Shown here: piece by piece, positions 23,541 to 32,820 of the stretch
Layout: each line of letters begins with the position of its first letter
Numbering within the stretch: position 1 is the first letter of the stretch
Origin: a virus
Virus record (IMG/VR): IMGVR_UViG_3300042894_005140
Location: 1 to 64,000 of that record
Direction: 5' to 3' (one strand)
DNA: 64,000 nt
Program-made: the position numbers and the translations under genes
Notes under the pieces: model-generated
What the model was told of the DNA's origin: nothing
What the model saw: the letters and a program-made list of their open reading frames with translations, nothing else
The model's database searches: none

Positions 23541-23696
23541 TTATCCTTGTCCTACATTTACTTTAACATAGTTTTTAGAGCCTTTATTTTTAGACATTTT
23601 AGTCTTTGCATGGATACCTTTTCTAGATTTTTTAGGTTTTTCTTTGTAAAGCGATGAAGCGCTTATTGATGTTTTTTTAGATTTTGCTGCTGCCAT
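23541..23696 (-). CDS. conserved small basic protein (51 aa)
   Basis: MAAAKSKKTSISASSLYKEK, ending KGSKNYVKVNVGQG. The tail KGIHAKTKMSKNKGSKNY resembles small basic proteins that I recall from other Bacteroidota phages. Function unknown; charge suggests DNA or RNA binding. Confidence 0.6.
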   Translation of the reverse strand: MAAAKSKKTSISASSLYKEKPKKSRKGIHAKTKMSKNKGSKNYVKVNVGQG

Positions 23697-23720
23697 GCTG
23701 ATAAATACATGGCTTTGTTT

Positions 23721-24248
23721 TTAAAGTCTTTCCCATTTATTCTTATAGTCCTTATTAGTAGTAGCATAAACAGCATAGTCATTTCTAATTGGTTGACCAC
23801 TATTATAAGCACCACAAGCCAATGTCCAGTCATGGTGGATTGAGTACCAGTTGCGAAGCATTTTCATACTAATCATAACATTTAAATCAATATTAGTTTT
23901 TAATTCTTTTTCACTAATACGACGCCTAACATAAGGTCTAGCCCAACGTGTAATAATCTGCATTGGCCCTACTGCTCCAGCATATGATTTTTGATATGGA
24001 TTGTAATTAAAATGAAATGGGCCTTGATAACGTGTTTCTAAATAAGCAACATTATAAGCAATATGTTTAGGAATATTAAAACTATCACTCCAGTGTTCAA
24101 TTGACTCATACATCTGGAGTGAAATAGTTCCATTAGCTAAATCTAAACGTTCTTCAAAATAATCTAGACGTCGGTTAACATTATAATACATTAACCCAAT
24201 AATACCTAGAATAATAATCAAATACCAACTTTTTAATTTAGCAAACAT
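23721..24248 (-). CDS. membrane-anchored lytic transglycosylase (SLT type)
   Basis: 175 aa. An N-terminal membrane helix (about 8-22) is followed by an SLT-like lysozyme-fold domain: YLETRY with the catalytic Glu71, GAVGPMQI (91-98) and CGAYNSG (about 146-152). It would cleave glycan strands of peptidoglycan with formation of anhydro-MurNAc. The anchor places it on the periplasmic face. Probably the endolysin or part of the lysis set, together with the membrane protein just upstream. Confidence 0.85.
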   Translation of the reverse strand: MFAKLKSWYLIIILGIIGLMYYNVNRRLDYFEERLDLANGTISLQMYESIEHWSDSFNIPKHIAYNVAYLETRYQGPFHFNYNPYQKSYAGAVGPMQIITRWARPYVRRRISEKELKTNIDLNVMISMKMLRNWYSIHHDWTLACGAYNSGQPIRNDYAVYATTNKDYKNKWERL

Positions 24249-24256
24249 ATTTTATT

Positions 24257-24574
24257 TTATTTAGTTACAACAGGACTAGCAATCTTAGAAGCATACATTT
24301 TAAAAATGATTCGACCTACTGAATCACTATAAATACTATAACTTCCTGTTTTACGATCCATCATAATCAATTTGTCTTCTGAATCAATAGCAATTCGAAC
24401 TTCTTTATTTAAAATAGTTTCATTAACCGATTTGGGTTTCATTTTCAATTCATTGAAATAGTAACCTAGACCAAAACCAGCAATCAAAGTTGATGCTACA
24501 ATAGTAATGTTCATAAAGCGAGCAAATGCTGCTTTAAATTTTTCCTTGAACTCTTCTGTGATTAATTTTTTCAT
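24257..24574 (-). CDS. single-pass membrane protein next to the transglycosylase (105 aa)
   Basis: A cytoplasmic basic start, one membrane segment (about 22-42, ITIVASTLIAGFGLGYYF) and a soluble C-terminal domain. It is the first gene of the transglycosylase unit, so a lysis role (holin- or spanin-like) is possible. The single membrane segment and lack of a lipobox do not decide it. Confidence 0.6.
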   Translation of the reverse strand: MKKLITEEFKEKFKAAFARFMNITIVASTLIAGFGLGYYFNELKMKPKSVNETILNKEVRIAIDSEDKLIMMDRKTGSYSIYSDSVGRIIFKMYASKIASPVVTK

Positions 24575-24591
24575 AACATTTATTTTTGTTG

Positions 24592-24623
24592 TAAATATAA
24601 TATTAGCTTATTATTAAGCCAAA
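24592..24623 (-). promoter_or_regulatory. phage promoter, lysis-like unit
   Basis: TTTG-N20-TATATTTA, 17 nt before the ATG at 24574. The spacer holds a small hairpin GCTTA-ATAA-TAAGC (24606-24619). Confidence 0.75.
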
Positions 24624-24629
24624 TTTAAG

Positions 24630-24962
24630 TTAACTTTTTTTAGGCCTACCTCGTTTGACAACAGGTGGATTTTTTAATTTACTAACAGCATTAACAATAC
24701 GTTGACAATCTTCATATTGTTCTTCTCTAATATAGTAAGGTAAATTTTCTTCTAATGTCTCAATAAAGTGTTTTCGCTCAACAGTAATGTCATAAATTTC
24801 TCCCTCCTCTAAACAGTTTATAGATAAAACATGAACATGCTTCTTTTTTGAGTCCATATTATTTAATATACCATCTACAATAGCTTTAGCTATTCTAAAA
24901 TCTTTATTATCAACAAGTTCTTGGAACTCATCTGAATTGTTAACTGTTATCTCTTTCATCAT
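24630..24962 (-). CDS. hypothetical protein with basic GRPKK tail (110 aa)
   Basis: Starts at one of two ATGs (24962). Acidic helical body, ending VVKRGRPKKS, an AT-hook-like tail. It is the last gene of the very long unit from the promoter at 40132. Not otherwise recognised. Confidence 0.6.
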   Translation of the reverse strand: MMKEITVNNSDEFQELVDNKDFRIAKAIVDGILNNMDSKKKHVHVLSINCLEEGEIYDITVERKHFIETLEENLPYYIREEQYEDCQRIVNAVSKLKNPPVVKRGRPKKS

Positions 24963-24964
24963 AA

Positions 24965-25153
24965 TCAAAATAAGTTAAAGAAATCTGTTTTTATATTCTT
25001 CTCTTTTAATTTACTAAATTTTTCTTGTTCCTCCAAGCTTTTAGTAGCTAATTTTTCTAAATGTTTTTGTTTTTGGACATCAAAATCATTAACAAGGGAA
25101 TCATGTTTTTTATGTTTGCCTTTTTTTAGTAATGGTACTCGTTTCTTTTTCAT
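24965..25153 (-). CDS. small Lys-rich protein (62 aa)
   Basis: MKKKRVPLLKKGKHKKHD followed by a charged helix. Probably nucleic-acid binding or a coiled coil. Overlaps the upstream stop (ATGA). Confidence 0.5.
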   Translation of the reverse strand: MKKKRVPLLKKGKHKKHDSLVNDFDVQKQKHLEKLATKSLEEQEKFSKLKEKNIKTDFFNLF

Positions 25154-25794
25154 AGGCGGGAGATAAATTCACTACCATCATCTAAAGGTTTAGGGTCATA
25201 TAGTCCTAATTCTCTAAGGCGTTGTTGAGTATAATCATCTACTTCCCAATCAACTTTAGATTCATTTTTAACTAAATGATCTTCTAGACCCTCCAGTTGT
25301 TTGTCGCTAAATATGTCTCCAATTTGGAGGAAATAACAGTTATAACAAAGCATTTCTAGGTTATCAAGACGATAATGTTGTTTGTTACCATCTTTAAAAT
25401 TTAAAATTAAAGGCATTTTATAATCTAGTAAACGATGCTCATGAAAACCACATGAGTAACATTCTTCCTTCATATAACCCTCTTGTAATAATCTATATTT
25501 AATTTTATTAGGGTTGAATGAGGATGGATCTAATCTACCTTCAATAATGTCTAATAAAGCAAAATCACGTCTTGGTTTACCATTACTTAAAAATTTAGGA
25601 ATGCCTTTACCTGATTGGTTTTTATGTTGTTCAAATAAATTAGCATAACCAGGTTGTGTTGCCTCATATCTCCTAGCCCACATTTTGTAATGTATGTAAG
25701 AACAATTCAAATAGCGAGCTGCTGCTTTATTTGATTTGGTTTTAGCCATAGCAGCTAAAATCATTTCCTTACCAAGTGGTCTTGCTTTTGGCAT
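25150..25794 (-). CDS. HTH plus HNH-like zinc protein (214 aa)
   Basis: Residues about 10-45 (ILAAMAKTKSNKAAARYLN) form a helix-turn-helix-like start. The middle has CYSCGFHE, then LNFKDGNKQHYRLDNLEMLCYNC, the order of an HNH/zinc-ribbon fold with two C-x2-C pairs and H-x-N-like residues. It could be an HNH nuclease or a DNA-binding regulator. Similar proteins are conserved in Bacteroidota phages. Confidence 0.65.
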   Translation of the reverse strand: MPKARPLGKEMILAAMAKTKSNKAAARYLNCSYIHYKMWARRYEATQPGYANLFEQHKNQSGKGIPKFLSNGKPRRDFALLDIIEGRLDPSSFNPNKIKYRLLQEGYMKEECYSCGFHEHRLLDYKMPLILNFKDGNKQHYRLDNLEMLCYNCYFLQIGDIFSDKQLEGLEDHLVKNESKVDWEVDDYTQQRLRELGLYDPKPLDDGSEFISRL

Positions 25795-26090
25795 TACTCT
25801 TCGTTTGGTTTTACTTCTCTAAATCCTGGAGGGATTTCTGTTTGAGTTTCATCAATAGGTTCAAATAATTTATTTCCAGTTTTACGAAGTTTATTTTCAG
25901 CTTCAACATAGGCTTTATAATCTTCATGTTCCAAATGAATAGTTTCAATCCAAGTATGATCACCTTCACCTTTCATTATTGTGACAACACCTTTTTTCTG
26001 AACACCTGAACAGCTAACACAGGTTTTAGCTGTTGGTAGGGCTTTTAATCTTCCTTCTGGAATTATGTCTCCACATTTAATACAATTCAT
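25794..26090 (-). CDS. DksA/TraR-type zinc finger protein (98 aa)
   Basis: MNCIKCGDIIPEGRLKALPTAKTCVSCS: C-x2-C, I-P-x-x-R-L-x-A-x-P and a second C-x2-C are the signature of the DksA/TraR zinc finger. It lacks the long N-terminal coiled coil of DksA, so it is a TraR-size variant. It may bind RNA polymerase and shift host transcription. Confidence 0.75.
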   Translation of the reverse strand: MNCIKCGDIIPEGRLKALPTAKTCVSCSGVQKKGVVTIMKGEGDHTWIETIHLEHEDYKAYVEAENKLRKTGNKLFEPIDETQTEIPPGFREVKPNEE

Positions 26091-26093
26091 AAC

Positions 26094-26477
26094 TTATTTA
26101 TTTTTTTCTATATTATCTACTCGTTTTAAAAATTCCCAAAGTTGTTCTGTTGTCTCAACAATTACATTTTCTTCAGTTTCATTATCATGGTCATTTAATT
26201 TAATGGCTACCACATTGCCTTCCTCATCATAACGGTTATATACCCACCATAATACAATGTCTGTTTTCCATTCACCGTATTTAATGAATAATAAATTTTC
26301 AATCATTATATAAAATGGTTCTTCATATGAGGTAATATTTAAGGCGTGTTCCTCTAAGGTTGAACTGCGCTCAAAACATTCATCTAATAAAGAAATAATG
26401 TCAATGAAAATTTCTTTTTCACTTAACTCTTTTTTCTTTTTTGATTTAATATTTACGTTTTTACCAAAGTTTTTCAT
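26094..26477 (-). CDS. hypothetical acidic protein (127 aa)
   Basis: Basic first 20 residues, then an acidic alpha/beta body with LWWVYNRYDEEGNVVAI. Not recognised. Coupled by ATGA overlap to the small gene upstream. Confidence 0.55.
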   Translation of the reverse strand: MKNFGKNVNIKSKKKKELSEKEIFIDIISLLDECFERSSTLEEHALNITSYEEPFYIMIENLLFIKYGEWKTDIVLWWVYNRYDEEGNVVAIKLNDHDNETEENVIVETTEQLWEFLKRVDNIEKNK

Positions 26478-26632
26478 AATATAGTTGTTACACCAAATAT
26501 TTTTAAAAATTCTTTTAATGGGAGTTGTTTACGCTCAGCAAACAATTTAGCAGCTTGTAATCTAGATGTTGTAACTACACGACCAATTGTTTCTTTATTT
26601 TTATCGTTTCTGTTATAAAATTTAAATATCAT
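26474..26632 (-). CDS. small protein (52 aa), possible HTH
   Basis: Starts at 26632 as MIFKFYNRNDKNKETIG. Residues 22-50 (TSRLQAAKLFAERKQLPLKEFLKIFGV) look helical and could be a small DNA-binding turn. Both ends overlap neighbours by 4 nt, which supports translation. Confidence 0.5.
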   Translation of the reverse strand: MIFKFYNRNDKNKETIGRVVTTSRLQAAKLFAERKQLPLKEFLKIFGVTTIL

Positions 26633-27534
26633 AATCTAATATACTTATGTTGTTGTTCTTCTAAACTATTAATAGTTATTTTTAAATTTCCAATTTGGAA
26701 TGTTCCTGTATCATTTGTTTCTTTTACAATATCATTTAATTGTTGAATATAATTATAATCCTGTTGTGTTATAGTCTTACCATCAATTTCTACAATTACA
26801 TCTTCACCATCATTAAACCATAAGCCTAATGATTGTTTTATATTAGTATCCATATCACCATGGATGATTAATTTTTTATTATAAACTACATTGTATGTTG
26901 ATTTTCTAAACCCCCACTTTTTAACAAAGTTAAAATTAGATTCTTGTTCTATAGATTGATAGTCACCTACACGAGATGTTTTACTAACAAAATGATAAAC
27001 ATGAGCTGAACTAACTTTATGTTCAAAACCAGCTAGTTTATATCTTAAATGCAAATCATCATCTTCACAAAACATTTTAAAAGTATTACCATCAATACCA
27101 ATATAATCCTCTTTCATACAACCAAAGAATAATTGTGAACCACCATCAACTAAACTTTCCTCTATATTAAAATCTAAGAATTTTTGATTATTAAATGTTT
27201 TTAAATCATTACCACAATCCAAAATAATTTTACCAGCATATATGTCGGGATAAATAGGAGGTTCAATTCTTGTGTAAGTTGTTATTCTTCCTTTTTGAAT
27301 ATGTTTATCCATAGTTTCAAGAAAACCAGGCTTAATAACCATATCATTATGAAGTAAAATAATTTTTTCACCTTTTGCTTTAGCAACAGCATTATTATAA
27401 TTTAAACCTAAAGTAATACTGTTGTTTTCTTCAATAACTACATCAACATCAGGATAAATTTCTTTAATATTATTTAAAATATTAATAGTGTATTCTGTGT
27501 TGGTTTTATTTGTTGGGATGATTAATGATATCAT
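26629..27534 (-). CDS. family 2 glycosyltransferase
   Basis: 301 aa. GT-A fold start MISLIIPTNKTN, LLHNDMVI as the D-x-D-like site (about 81-88) and CEDDDLHLRYKLAGF later are typical of GT2 enzymes that use nucleotide sugars. The last 80 residues are an unassigned extension. Part of a cluster of sugar genes (26.6-34.3 kb). Confidence 0.85.
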   Translation of the reverse strand: MISLIIPTNKTNTEYTINILNNIKEIYPDVDVVIEENNSITLGLNYNNAVAKAKGEKIILLHNDMVIKPGFLETMDKHIQKGRITTYTRIEPPIYPDIYAGKIILDCGNDLKTFNNQKFLDFNIEESLVDGGSQLFFGCMKEDYIGIDGNTFKMFCEDDDLHLRYKLAGFEHKVSSAHVYHFVSKTSRVGDYQSIEQESNFNFVKKWGFRKSTYNVVYNKKLIIHGDMDTNIKQSLGLWFNDGEDVIVEIDGKTITQQDYNYIQQLNDIVKETNDTGTFQIGNLKITINSLEEQQHKYIRL

Positions 27535-27535
27535 A

Positions 27536-28192
27536 TTAATATGTTTTATAAAAATCGTCTACTGATATAATATTTAGTAATTCTTCTCTATATGAGTCAA
27601 AATAGTTCCATTCTAAACATTTTTCTAAAGAAGCTTTATTGTAAAGTTCTTGTGGTTTTTGTTTAACTATACCCACTCCCCAATCTGTGTCTACTACTTT
27701 TATTTCTAAATTAGGTTCAGTACATCTAAGTTTAACTACTGATTTCCAAACATCTCCATTCCATAAGCCTGAAATTCGAGGAATAACCTGGTTTGTAAAT
27801 TCAGGTGGATTACAATCATGTAATATAATAAATCCATTAGGCATTAAATGATTTAAGGAATTTTTTATATCTTTATCTACTTGATTTGAATGATGAAGAC
27901 CATCTATAAAAATAATATCATACTTAATATCATGTCCCTTAATAAAATCAAAAAACTCATCAGAAGTAATAGGATAGTTAATTTCAGGAACATTCATACC
28001 TCCAACCTCTGATCCTGGTGAAGGATCAACTCCGTCTTTATGTATGGCCTTAATTTTTCTTATACAAAGCCCATCATTTACTCCTATTTCTAAATAGTTT
28101 AGAAAATTATAGTTTTTTATTAAATGGTTAATTAAATCCCATCTTTTAACTCCGTTAGGGTCAGCATAGATATCATTTGAATATTTTTTCAT
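27536..28192 (-). CDS. class I SAM methyltransferase (Methyltransf_24-like)
   Basis: 218 aa from the ATG at 28192 (MKKYSNDIYADPNGVKRW), which follows the upstream stop by 1 nt. YLEIGVNDGLC is motif I, VDPSPG follows, YDIIFIDGLHH is the acidic motif and ILHDCNPP the post-motif. Similar enzymes methylate sugars in surface-polysaccharide clusters; with glycosyltransferases on both sides that is the likeliest role. Confidence 0.75.
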   Translation of the reverse strand: MKKYSNDIYADPNGVKRWDLINHLIKNYNFLNYLEIGVNDGLCIRKIKAIHKDGVDPSPGSEVGGMNVPEINYPITSDEFFDFIKGHDIKYDIIFIDGLHHSNQVDKDIKNSLNHLMPNGFIILHDCNPPEFTNQVIPRISGLWNGDVWKSVVKLRCTEPNLEIKVVDTDWGVGIVKQKPQELYNKASLEKCLEWNYFDSYREELLNIISVDDFYKTY

Positions 28193-28193
28193 A

Positions 28194-29150
28194 TTATTGT
28201 GCTTTACTAAATGCTGCGTAGACATTTTTTGGTATTATATTTTTTTCTTTTAATTGCTCAACTCCTTTATTAATATATTGAGGTAAATTAGCTTCAAATA
28301 TTGATCTTTGTTCTTTTGCTCCTATTTTTATACTTAAAAAATCTTTATAATAAGAAGTAAAATCTCTATCTCTTAAATCTCCCATACTGTAATCTAATAT
28401 AGTTTCTCCTCTTAAAACATATTGCTGGAAGTCAACATTATTTAGCTTAGTAAAATCAGATAACAACATTGAATAATAATCCCATGGGCCATATCCTGTC
28501 CAATCATCATGAATAGGACATAAGTTTTCATAAAACTCTTTATTATATATGTCAAACCATATAGCCCATTTACTTTTATCTACAGTTTCTAAAAACCTTT
28601 CATCTTCTGGATGGTTTATGTCTTTCATAAGATGAAAAATATCAAAGTCACCCCATTTATCATAAGGAACATCCATGTATTTTTTATTAGTTATACTATC
28701 CCATGTGCTGTCCCACATCTTATGTATTTCAGGAGTAACAACAAAATATTTATTTTTTACTAAACGAACGGATTCAATTAAGTAAGATAACAAATACTCA
28801 CTAAAATATATATCAGGGCAAATAGAAATATAGTAATCAAATTCTTTACCATAAGCTATTTTTTGCATATCTAATAAACCATAGTTTTCATCTCCATCAT
28901 AAATGATAGAGTTATGTTTATAGTCTTTTAGTAAAATAGCTAAATCATTATATTTTTTAATAAAAAATTCTTTTGGTAATTGACTATTGTCCCAATCAAT
29001 GATATGGTTAGATAAATTTAAATGAGTATCAATAGTAATTTCTATATCTTTATTCAAATAATAAAATGATTTTTTTAGTTGGGTATATGACAGTAATGCA
29101 AAATCAATTTGCCAAGGCATAATTAAATAAAATAGTTTTATCTTAATCAT
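28194..29150 (-). CDS. predicted glycosyltransferase-like protein
   Basis: 318 aa. DYYISICPDIYF in the middle could be a D-x-D-like site of a GT-A fold, and the acidic/aromatic C-terminal half is typical of such enzymes. No family signature is decisive. Its place between a methyltransferase and an epimerase-like gene supports a sugar role. Confidence 0.5.
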   Translation of the reverse strand: MIKIKLFYLIMPWQIDFALLSYTQLKKSFYYLNKDIEITIDTHLNLSNHIIDWDNSQLPKEFFIKKYNDLAILLKDYKHNSIIYDGDENYGLLDMQKIAYGKEFDYYISICPDIYFSEYLLSYLIESVRLVKNKYFVVTPEIHKMWDSTWDSITNKKYMDVPYDKWGDFDIFHLMKDINHPEDERFLETVDKSKWAIWFDIYNKEFYENLCPIHDDWTGYGPWDYYSMLLSDFTKLNNVDFQQYVLRGETILDYSMGDLRDRDFTSYYKDFLSIKIGAKEQRSIFEANLPQYINKGVEQLKEKNIIPKNVYAAFSKAQ

Positions 29151-29650
29151 AATTTACCGGTTTTAATTTCAGTTACTATTTGCTCAATAGTCAATTTTCT
29201 TCCTAAAATATTCATCTCATTTTTAGTAAAAGGTTTAATTAAATTTACCCAATATAAGAATTCATCTAAACTTAAAACATATCGAGTAGTGTTTTGTACA
29301 TTAGGTTCTATTCCTTTACTTAGCTGAGATTTAAATACATTTAGTATAGTGTTTGGAGTTTTTACCCATTCACAAACTTCAATCCTCACTATAGTATAAT
29401 ATTTAAAATTATTTCTAATATATTCTTCTATCTCTATTTTATGGTCAGTGTATCTATCTTTTTTATAATAGACTCCTAAATTTGAAAAATAAACTATATG
29501 TTTATCTTTTGAAATTGTTTTAAGAAGATTAAATTCTCTTTCATATTCATTTTCATCCACACATGTACTATTACTTACCCCGGATGCGAAAAATACTAAG
29601 TCATTATTGTCTTTAAGGACATTAGCTATACTCCCATTACCTATTATCAT
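29147..29650 (-). CDS. short NAD(P)-binding epimerase/SDR-like protein
   Basis: 167 aa. MIIGNGSIANVL gives a shortened nucleotide-binding start, VYFSNLGVYYKKDRYTDHK carries a Ser then a Y-x-x-x-K-like set, and VRIEVCEW resembles the motif after it. It is much shorter than typical sugar epimerases (about 300 aa), so it may have lost the substrate domain or act as a reductase. Confidence 0.6.
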   Translation of the reverse strand: MIIGNGSIANVLKDNNDLVFFASGVSNSTCVDENEYEREFNLLKTISKDKHIVYFSNLGVYYKKDRYTDHKIEIEEYIRNNFKYYTIVRIEVCEWVKTPNTILNVFKSQLSKGIEPNVQNTTRYVLSLDEFLYWVNLIKPFTKNEMNILGRKLTIEQIVTEIKTGKL

Positions 29651-30459
29651 ATTAACTTATTATGTTTAAAAATTTGAGTTATTGTGTTAACTATGTTTTG
29701 TTCGTAATCTACGTAATCTAAAGCTAATTTCCAATTTTTTTCAATTATTTCTTTTCTATTTTCATAATAACTTTCATTTAGTTGATTAGTTATATAAACT
29801 AAATCATCAACATTATTAAAAGTTATAATACCATCCATATCAAAATAATCACCTATGTTTGAGCAACCCCAATATAAAGGAATAGTTTTAAGCAAAAAAC
29901 AATCTAATATTTTTTCAGTAAAATATCCTCTGTAAGAAGTATTTTCAATCACTACTCCAAATTGTGAATTACCAAATATAAATTCTTTACCTAAACGAGC
30001 ATCATCAATATTATTTCTGTCTCCATAGGTCTCATAAAACTTAGTAGGAATGCTAAATTCATTTTTTCTAGCGGTAGCTTCATGTCTTAAAGAATGACCA
30101 TATGTTTTAAGTAACTTACCTTGTAAATGAGCCAATTGGAATGTTTTATCATGATTTTTATTATATTGATCGGGTTTAAGCCAAGTATGTCCAAAAGGTT
30201 GAAAAATAGCATTATCACAATTGTTTAATACTTTATCATTTTGAGTTAAAATAATAGTGAATATATCTTTATTTTTAATAACCCAATCATGTAATCCAAA
30301 GTATTCATTTGGTTCCTGGAATGCAATTATATTAATTGGAGATAATTCTTCTTGAGATTGAGGAGCAGTATCAATAAATAAAGAAAAATCTAAATAAGAT
30401 AAATGTTTAAGTTTATCTTCAAAAATCTGTTTATCAAAGTGTGCTACTTTTAATTTCAT
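29647..30459 (-). CDS. GT10-type (alpha-1,3-fucosyltransferase-like) enzyme
   Basis: 270 aa. The segment about 174-200, FGVVIENTSYRGYFTEKILDC, followed by TIPLYWGCSNI, is the hallmark of GT10 fucosyltransferases (E-N ... Y-x-T-E-K ... P-x-Y-x-G). It would transfer a deoxysugar from GDP. The acceptor could be a phage structural glycan, host surface sugar or modified DNA; nothing here decides. Confidence 0.8.
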   Translation of the reverse strand: MKLKVAHFDKQIFEDKLKHLSYLDFSLFIDTAPQSQEELSPINIIAFQEPNEYFGLHDWVIKNKDIFTIILTQNDKVLNNCDNAIFQPFGHTWLKPDQYNKNHDKTFQLAHLQGKLLKTYGHSLRHEATARKNEFSIPTKFYETYGDRNNIDDARLGKEFIFGNSQFGVVIENTSYRGYFTEKILDCFLLKTIPLYWGCSNIGDYFDMDGIITFNNVDDLVYITNQLNESYYENRKEIIEKNWKLALDYVDYEQNIVNTITQIFKHNKLI

Positions 30460-31064
30460 AACGTATTATAAAACTGGTTTTGTTTTTCTTGTTTTTCAAT
30501 AGTTTTTGGATGAATTAAAGCTAACTCATCAACTGCAGGCAGTACAGTGAAACGTTTATGACCTTCAATCACTTCATGAACCGCATTCCTCCATTTAATT
30601 TCAGGAACATTTCTATAAATTCGTGTTTGATAATCAGGCCAATTTACTCTTTCATTTTCATATTTCCAACCCCATTTTTGTATATGTTCTGATGTAATAC
30701 CACTTACTGTATTAATTCTAGGAACATAATACAAATCAACTTCTGGATTGGCTTTAAGAATTTGAGGAAGTAATTCTAACATTTCAAGAGCTATTAATTC
30801 ATCAGCGTCAATCTGAAAGATAAATTCTCCTAAACAGTGTTTTGTTAATTCATTTTTATATGAAGCAAAATCTTTATTTAAAGGATAAAACCAATGTTTT
30901 ATTCCTCTATCAAGAATAACACTTACTACTTCTTTAGTATGATTATCCTGATCAATTTGGACTACGATTTCATACTCAGGTGATAGAGCACGTTCTTGAA
31001 GATAATCAAGTAACGTCTCTAACTCCTGATGTTCGTTACATACAGTGATTGCTAGGCTAATCAT
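30456..31064 (-). CDS. family 2 glycosyltransferase (short)
   Basis: 202 aa. MISLAITVCNEHQELETLL and FQIDADELI (about 85-93) are the GT2 start and D-x-D motif, as in WaaE-like lipopolysaccharide glucosyltransferases. Overlaps neighbours by 4 nt on both sides. Confidence 0.8.
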   Translation of the reverse strand: MISLAITVCNEHQELETLLDYLQERALSPEYEIVVQIDQDNHTKEVVSVILDRGIKHWFYPLNKDFASYKNELTKHCLGEFIFQIDADELIALEMLELLPQILKANPEVDLYYVPRINTVSGITSEHIQKWGWKYENERVNWPDYQTRIYRNVPEIKWRNAVHEVIEGHKRFTVLPAVDELALIHPKTIEKQEKQNQFYNTL

Positions 31065-31516
31065 TCTGGTATAACTCCAATGTATGAGAGGGCATCCATA
31101 AATTCCTTTTCACTAAAGTTTTTTATAGTGTCCATATCCATTCTGAATTTATAATGTTCACCTGGTTTTTTAGGATTAGGGTATTTATGTTTTTCTTCTT
31201 CTTTAACTGGTACTGATTTTACTGCTGACCAATGCCAGTTAAAAGCAGAGGCTCCGTTAGCAAAAATCATTCCTTTTTCATGTAAGTTGATAGCTGATGG
31301 CATCCATACTTTACCTTTTTCATCTTTATGGAATAAATCTTTATAAAGTTCAGGTAGTATTTCTTTTTGTTGAGTTAAAAACTCTCCATCTTCAACCATT
31401 AATGAATTTGTTTGGAAACCACAACCATAACAAAAATAGGTTTTAATGTCTTGGTTTACTTCATCTACGTAACATGCGTCTGAGCCGCAGCGGTCACAAA
31501 TTATTAAATTATCCAT
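31061..31516 (-). CDS. zinc-ribbon conserved phage protein (151 aa)
   Basis: IICDRCGSDACYVD and TYFCYGCGFQT give a C-x2-C / C-x2-C ribbon in the first 40 residues. The rest includes FNWHWSAVKSVPVKEEEKHKY, a pattern that I recall from hypothetical proteins of large phages. It lies inside the sugar cluster, but a sugar role is not evident. Confidence 0.6.
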   Translation of the reverse strand: MDNLIICDRCGSDACYVDEVNQDIKTYFCYGCGFQTNSLMVEDGEFLTQQKEILPELYKDLFHKDEKGKVWMPSAINLHEKGMIFANGASAFNWHWSAVKSVPVKEEEKHKYPNPKKPGEHYKFRMDMDTIKNFSEKEFMDALSYIGVIPE

Positions 31517-32816
31517 TTATCTTTTTTAATTTAGGTATTTCAATTTTTTTAAGTTGAGGTAATGCTAGTTTAACTTCTTTAGGAAACTCAGGAATATATT
31601 TAATAAGTAATTCATCTACTTTTTCCTTCATAGCATCCCAACTAAAATTATTTTTATTTTTACTAGCTAAGCGTTTAGCATTCTCAGTATAGTTTTTATA
31701 ATTTTCAAAAACATCTTTTAAATAAAAACCAGTTTGACCAGGGTCTACAGTGAACCATTTTGATTCAGGTAACAGGAACTGATTTTTAGTGCTTGGATGA
31801 ACATTAGTTAATTGACCTCCTAATAAACAAGTTAATTTAGAATCTAAGAAATCAATTTGGCCTGACCATCCAGAACAAATGATAGGTTTTTTAGTTAAAC
31901 TAAATTCAAGCAATGGACGACCAAAACCTTCTCCTTTAGTTAAATTAACCATTGCTTTTACTTTTGGATGGTTATAAAGTTCATTCATTTCTTCATCTGA
32001 GAATTCACCATGTAAAAGATATATGTTAGGTAAGTTTTTAGAGTTTACTGTTTTCTTAATTTTCTTAATTTTCTTAAGAATTTCCTCTCTATCATAATAA
32101 GATGAACTTACTTGAGATGTTTTTAAAATTAAAGCAGGTTTATTCATTTTATTTTTAAACGTTTCAAAAAACGCTTTAACTAACAAACCAACATTCTTTC
32201 TATCCTCACCCATATCGCCTTCCATCCAATGTCCTACAAACAAATAAGCAAATTTTTCTTTAATACCCATCAATGAAGTATATAATTCACTTTGAGGTAT
32301 TTTATCTAATATTTTATAAACATTAGTGTTAGCTCCTTCAAACAATACTTCAATAGGCTTTTCTATTTTAATAGTAGATTCTAAAACATTTGTTTGTTTA
32401 TTTCTTTTTTCAAATACACAGTCTTCAAATACTTTTTTAGAGTGATTAGATGAAGTAAGAGTTAAATCCATTCTATTAATACCTTCAACCCAATCCCCAG
32501 GACAAATATCACTTTCAATACCTGCTGTAACTCCAATATTAAACTTTCCTATAGGTTGAAATTCATTTGGAACAGTAATCTGCATCCAAATATCAGGTTG
32601 TTGATGGTTTGTTGGATTAGTAATCATATGATTTAGTAAAAACTCCCATTCTAGATTAGATTTACAGAATCCAAAAGGTGTATTTCCCCATCGTTGAGAT
32701 AAAAGTTTTACTTCATATTTATTAGTTTCTATAATAGATTTAACTAAATCTCTGCTTCGTGCTCCATACCCAGAGAAAGTATCAAATGGACAACTAATTA
32801 CAAATAACGGTTTCAT
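31509..32816 (-). CDS. GT4-like glycosyltransferase
   Basis: 435 aa from the ATG at 32816 (MKPLFVISCPFDTFSGYG), which lies just after the upstream stop; longer versions would overlap that gene by over 100 nt. GT-B fold: glycine-rich start, LFVGHWMEGDMGEDRKN in the middle and the late NLTKGEGFGRPLLEFSLT, equivalent to the E-G-x-G-x-x-x-x-E motif of GT4 enzymes. Confidence 0.8.
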   Translation of the reverse strand: MKPLFVISCPFDTFSGYGARSRDLVKSIIETNKYEVKLLSQRWGNTPFGFCKSNLEWEFLLNHMITNPTNHQQPDIWMQITVPNEFQPIGKFNIGVTAGIESDICPGDWVEGINRMDLTLTSSNHSKKVFEDCVFEKRNKQTNVLESTIKIEKPIEVLFEGANTNVYKILDKIPQSELYTSLMGIKEKFAYLFVGHWMEGDMGEDRKNVGLLVKAFFETFKNKMNKPALILKTSQVSSSYYDREEILKKIKKIKKTVNSKNLPNIYLLHGEFSDEEMNELYNHPKVKAMVNLTKGEGFGRPLLEFSLTKKPIICSGWSGQIDFLDSKLTCLLGGQLTNVHPSTKNQFLLPESKWFTVDPGQTGFYLKDVFENYKNYTENAKRLASKNKNNFSWDAMKEKVDELLIKYIPEFPKEVKLALPQLKKIEIPKLKKING

Positions 32817-32820
32817 TTTT

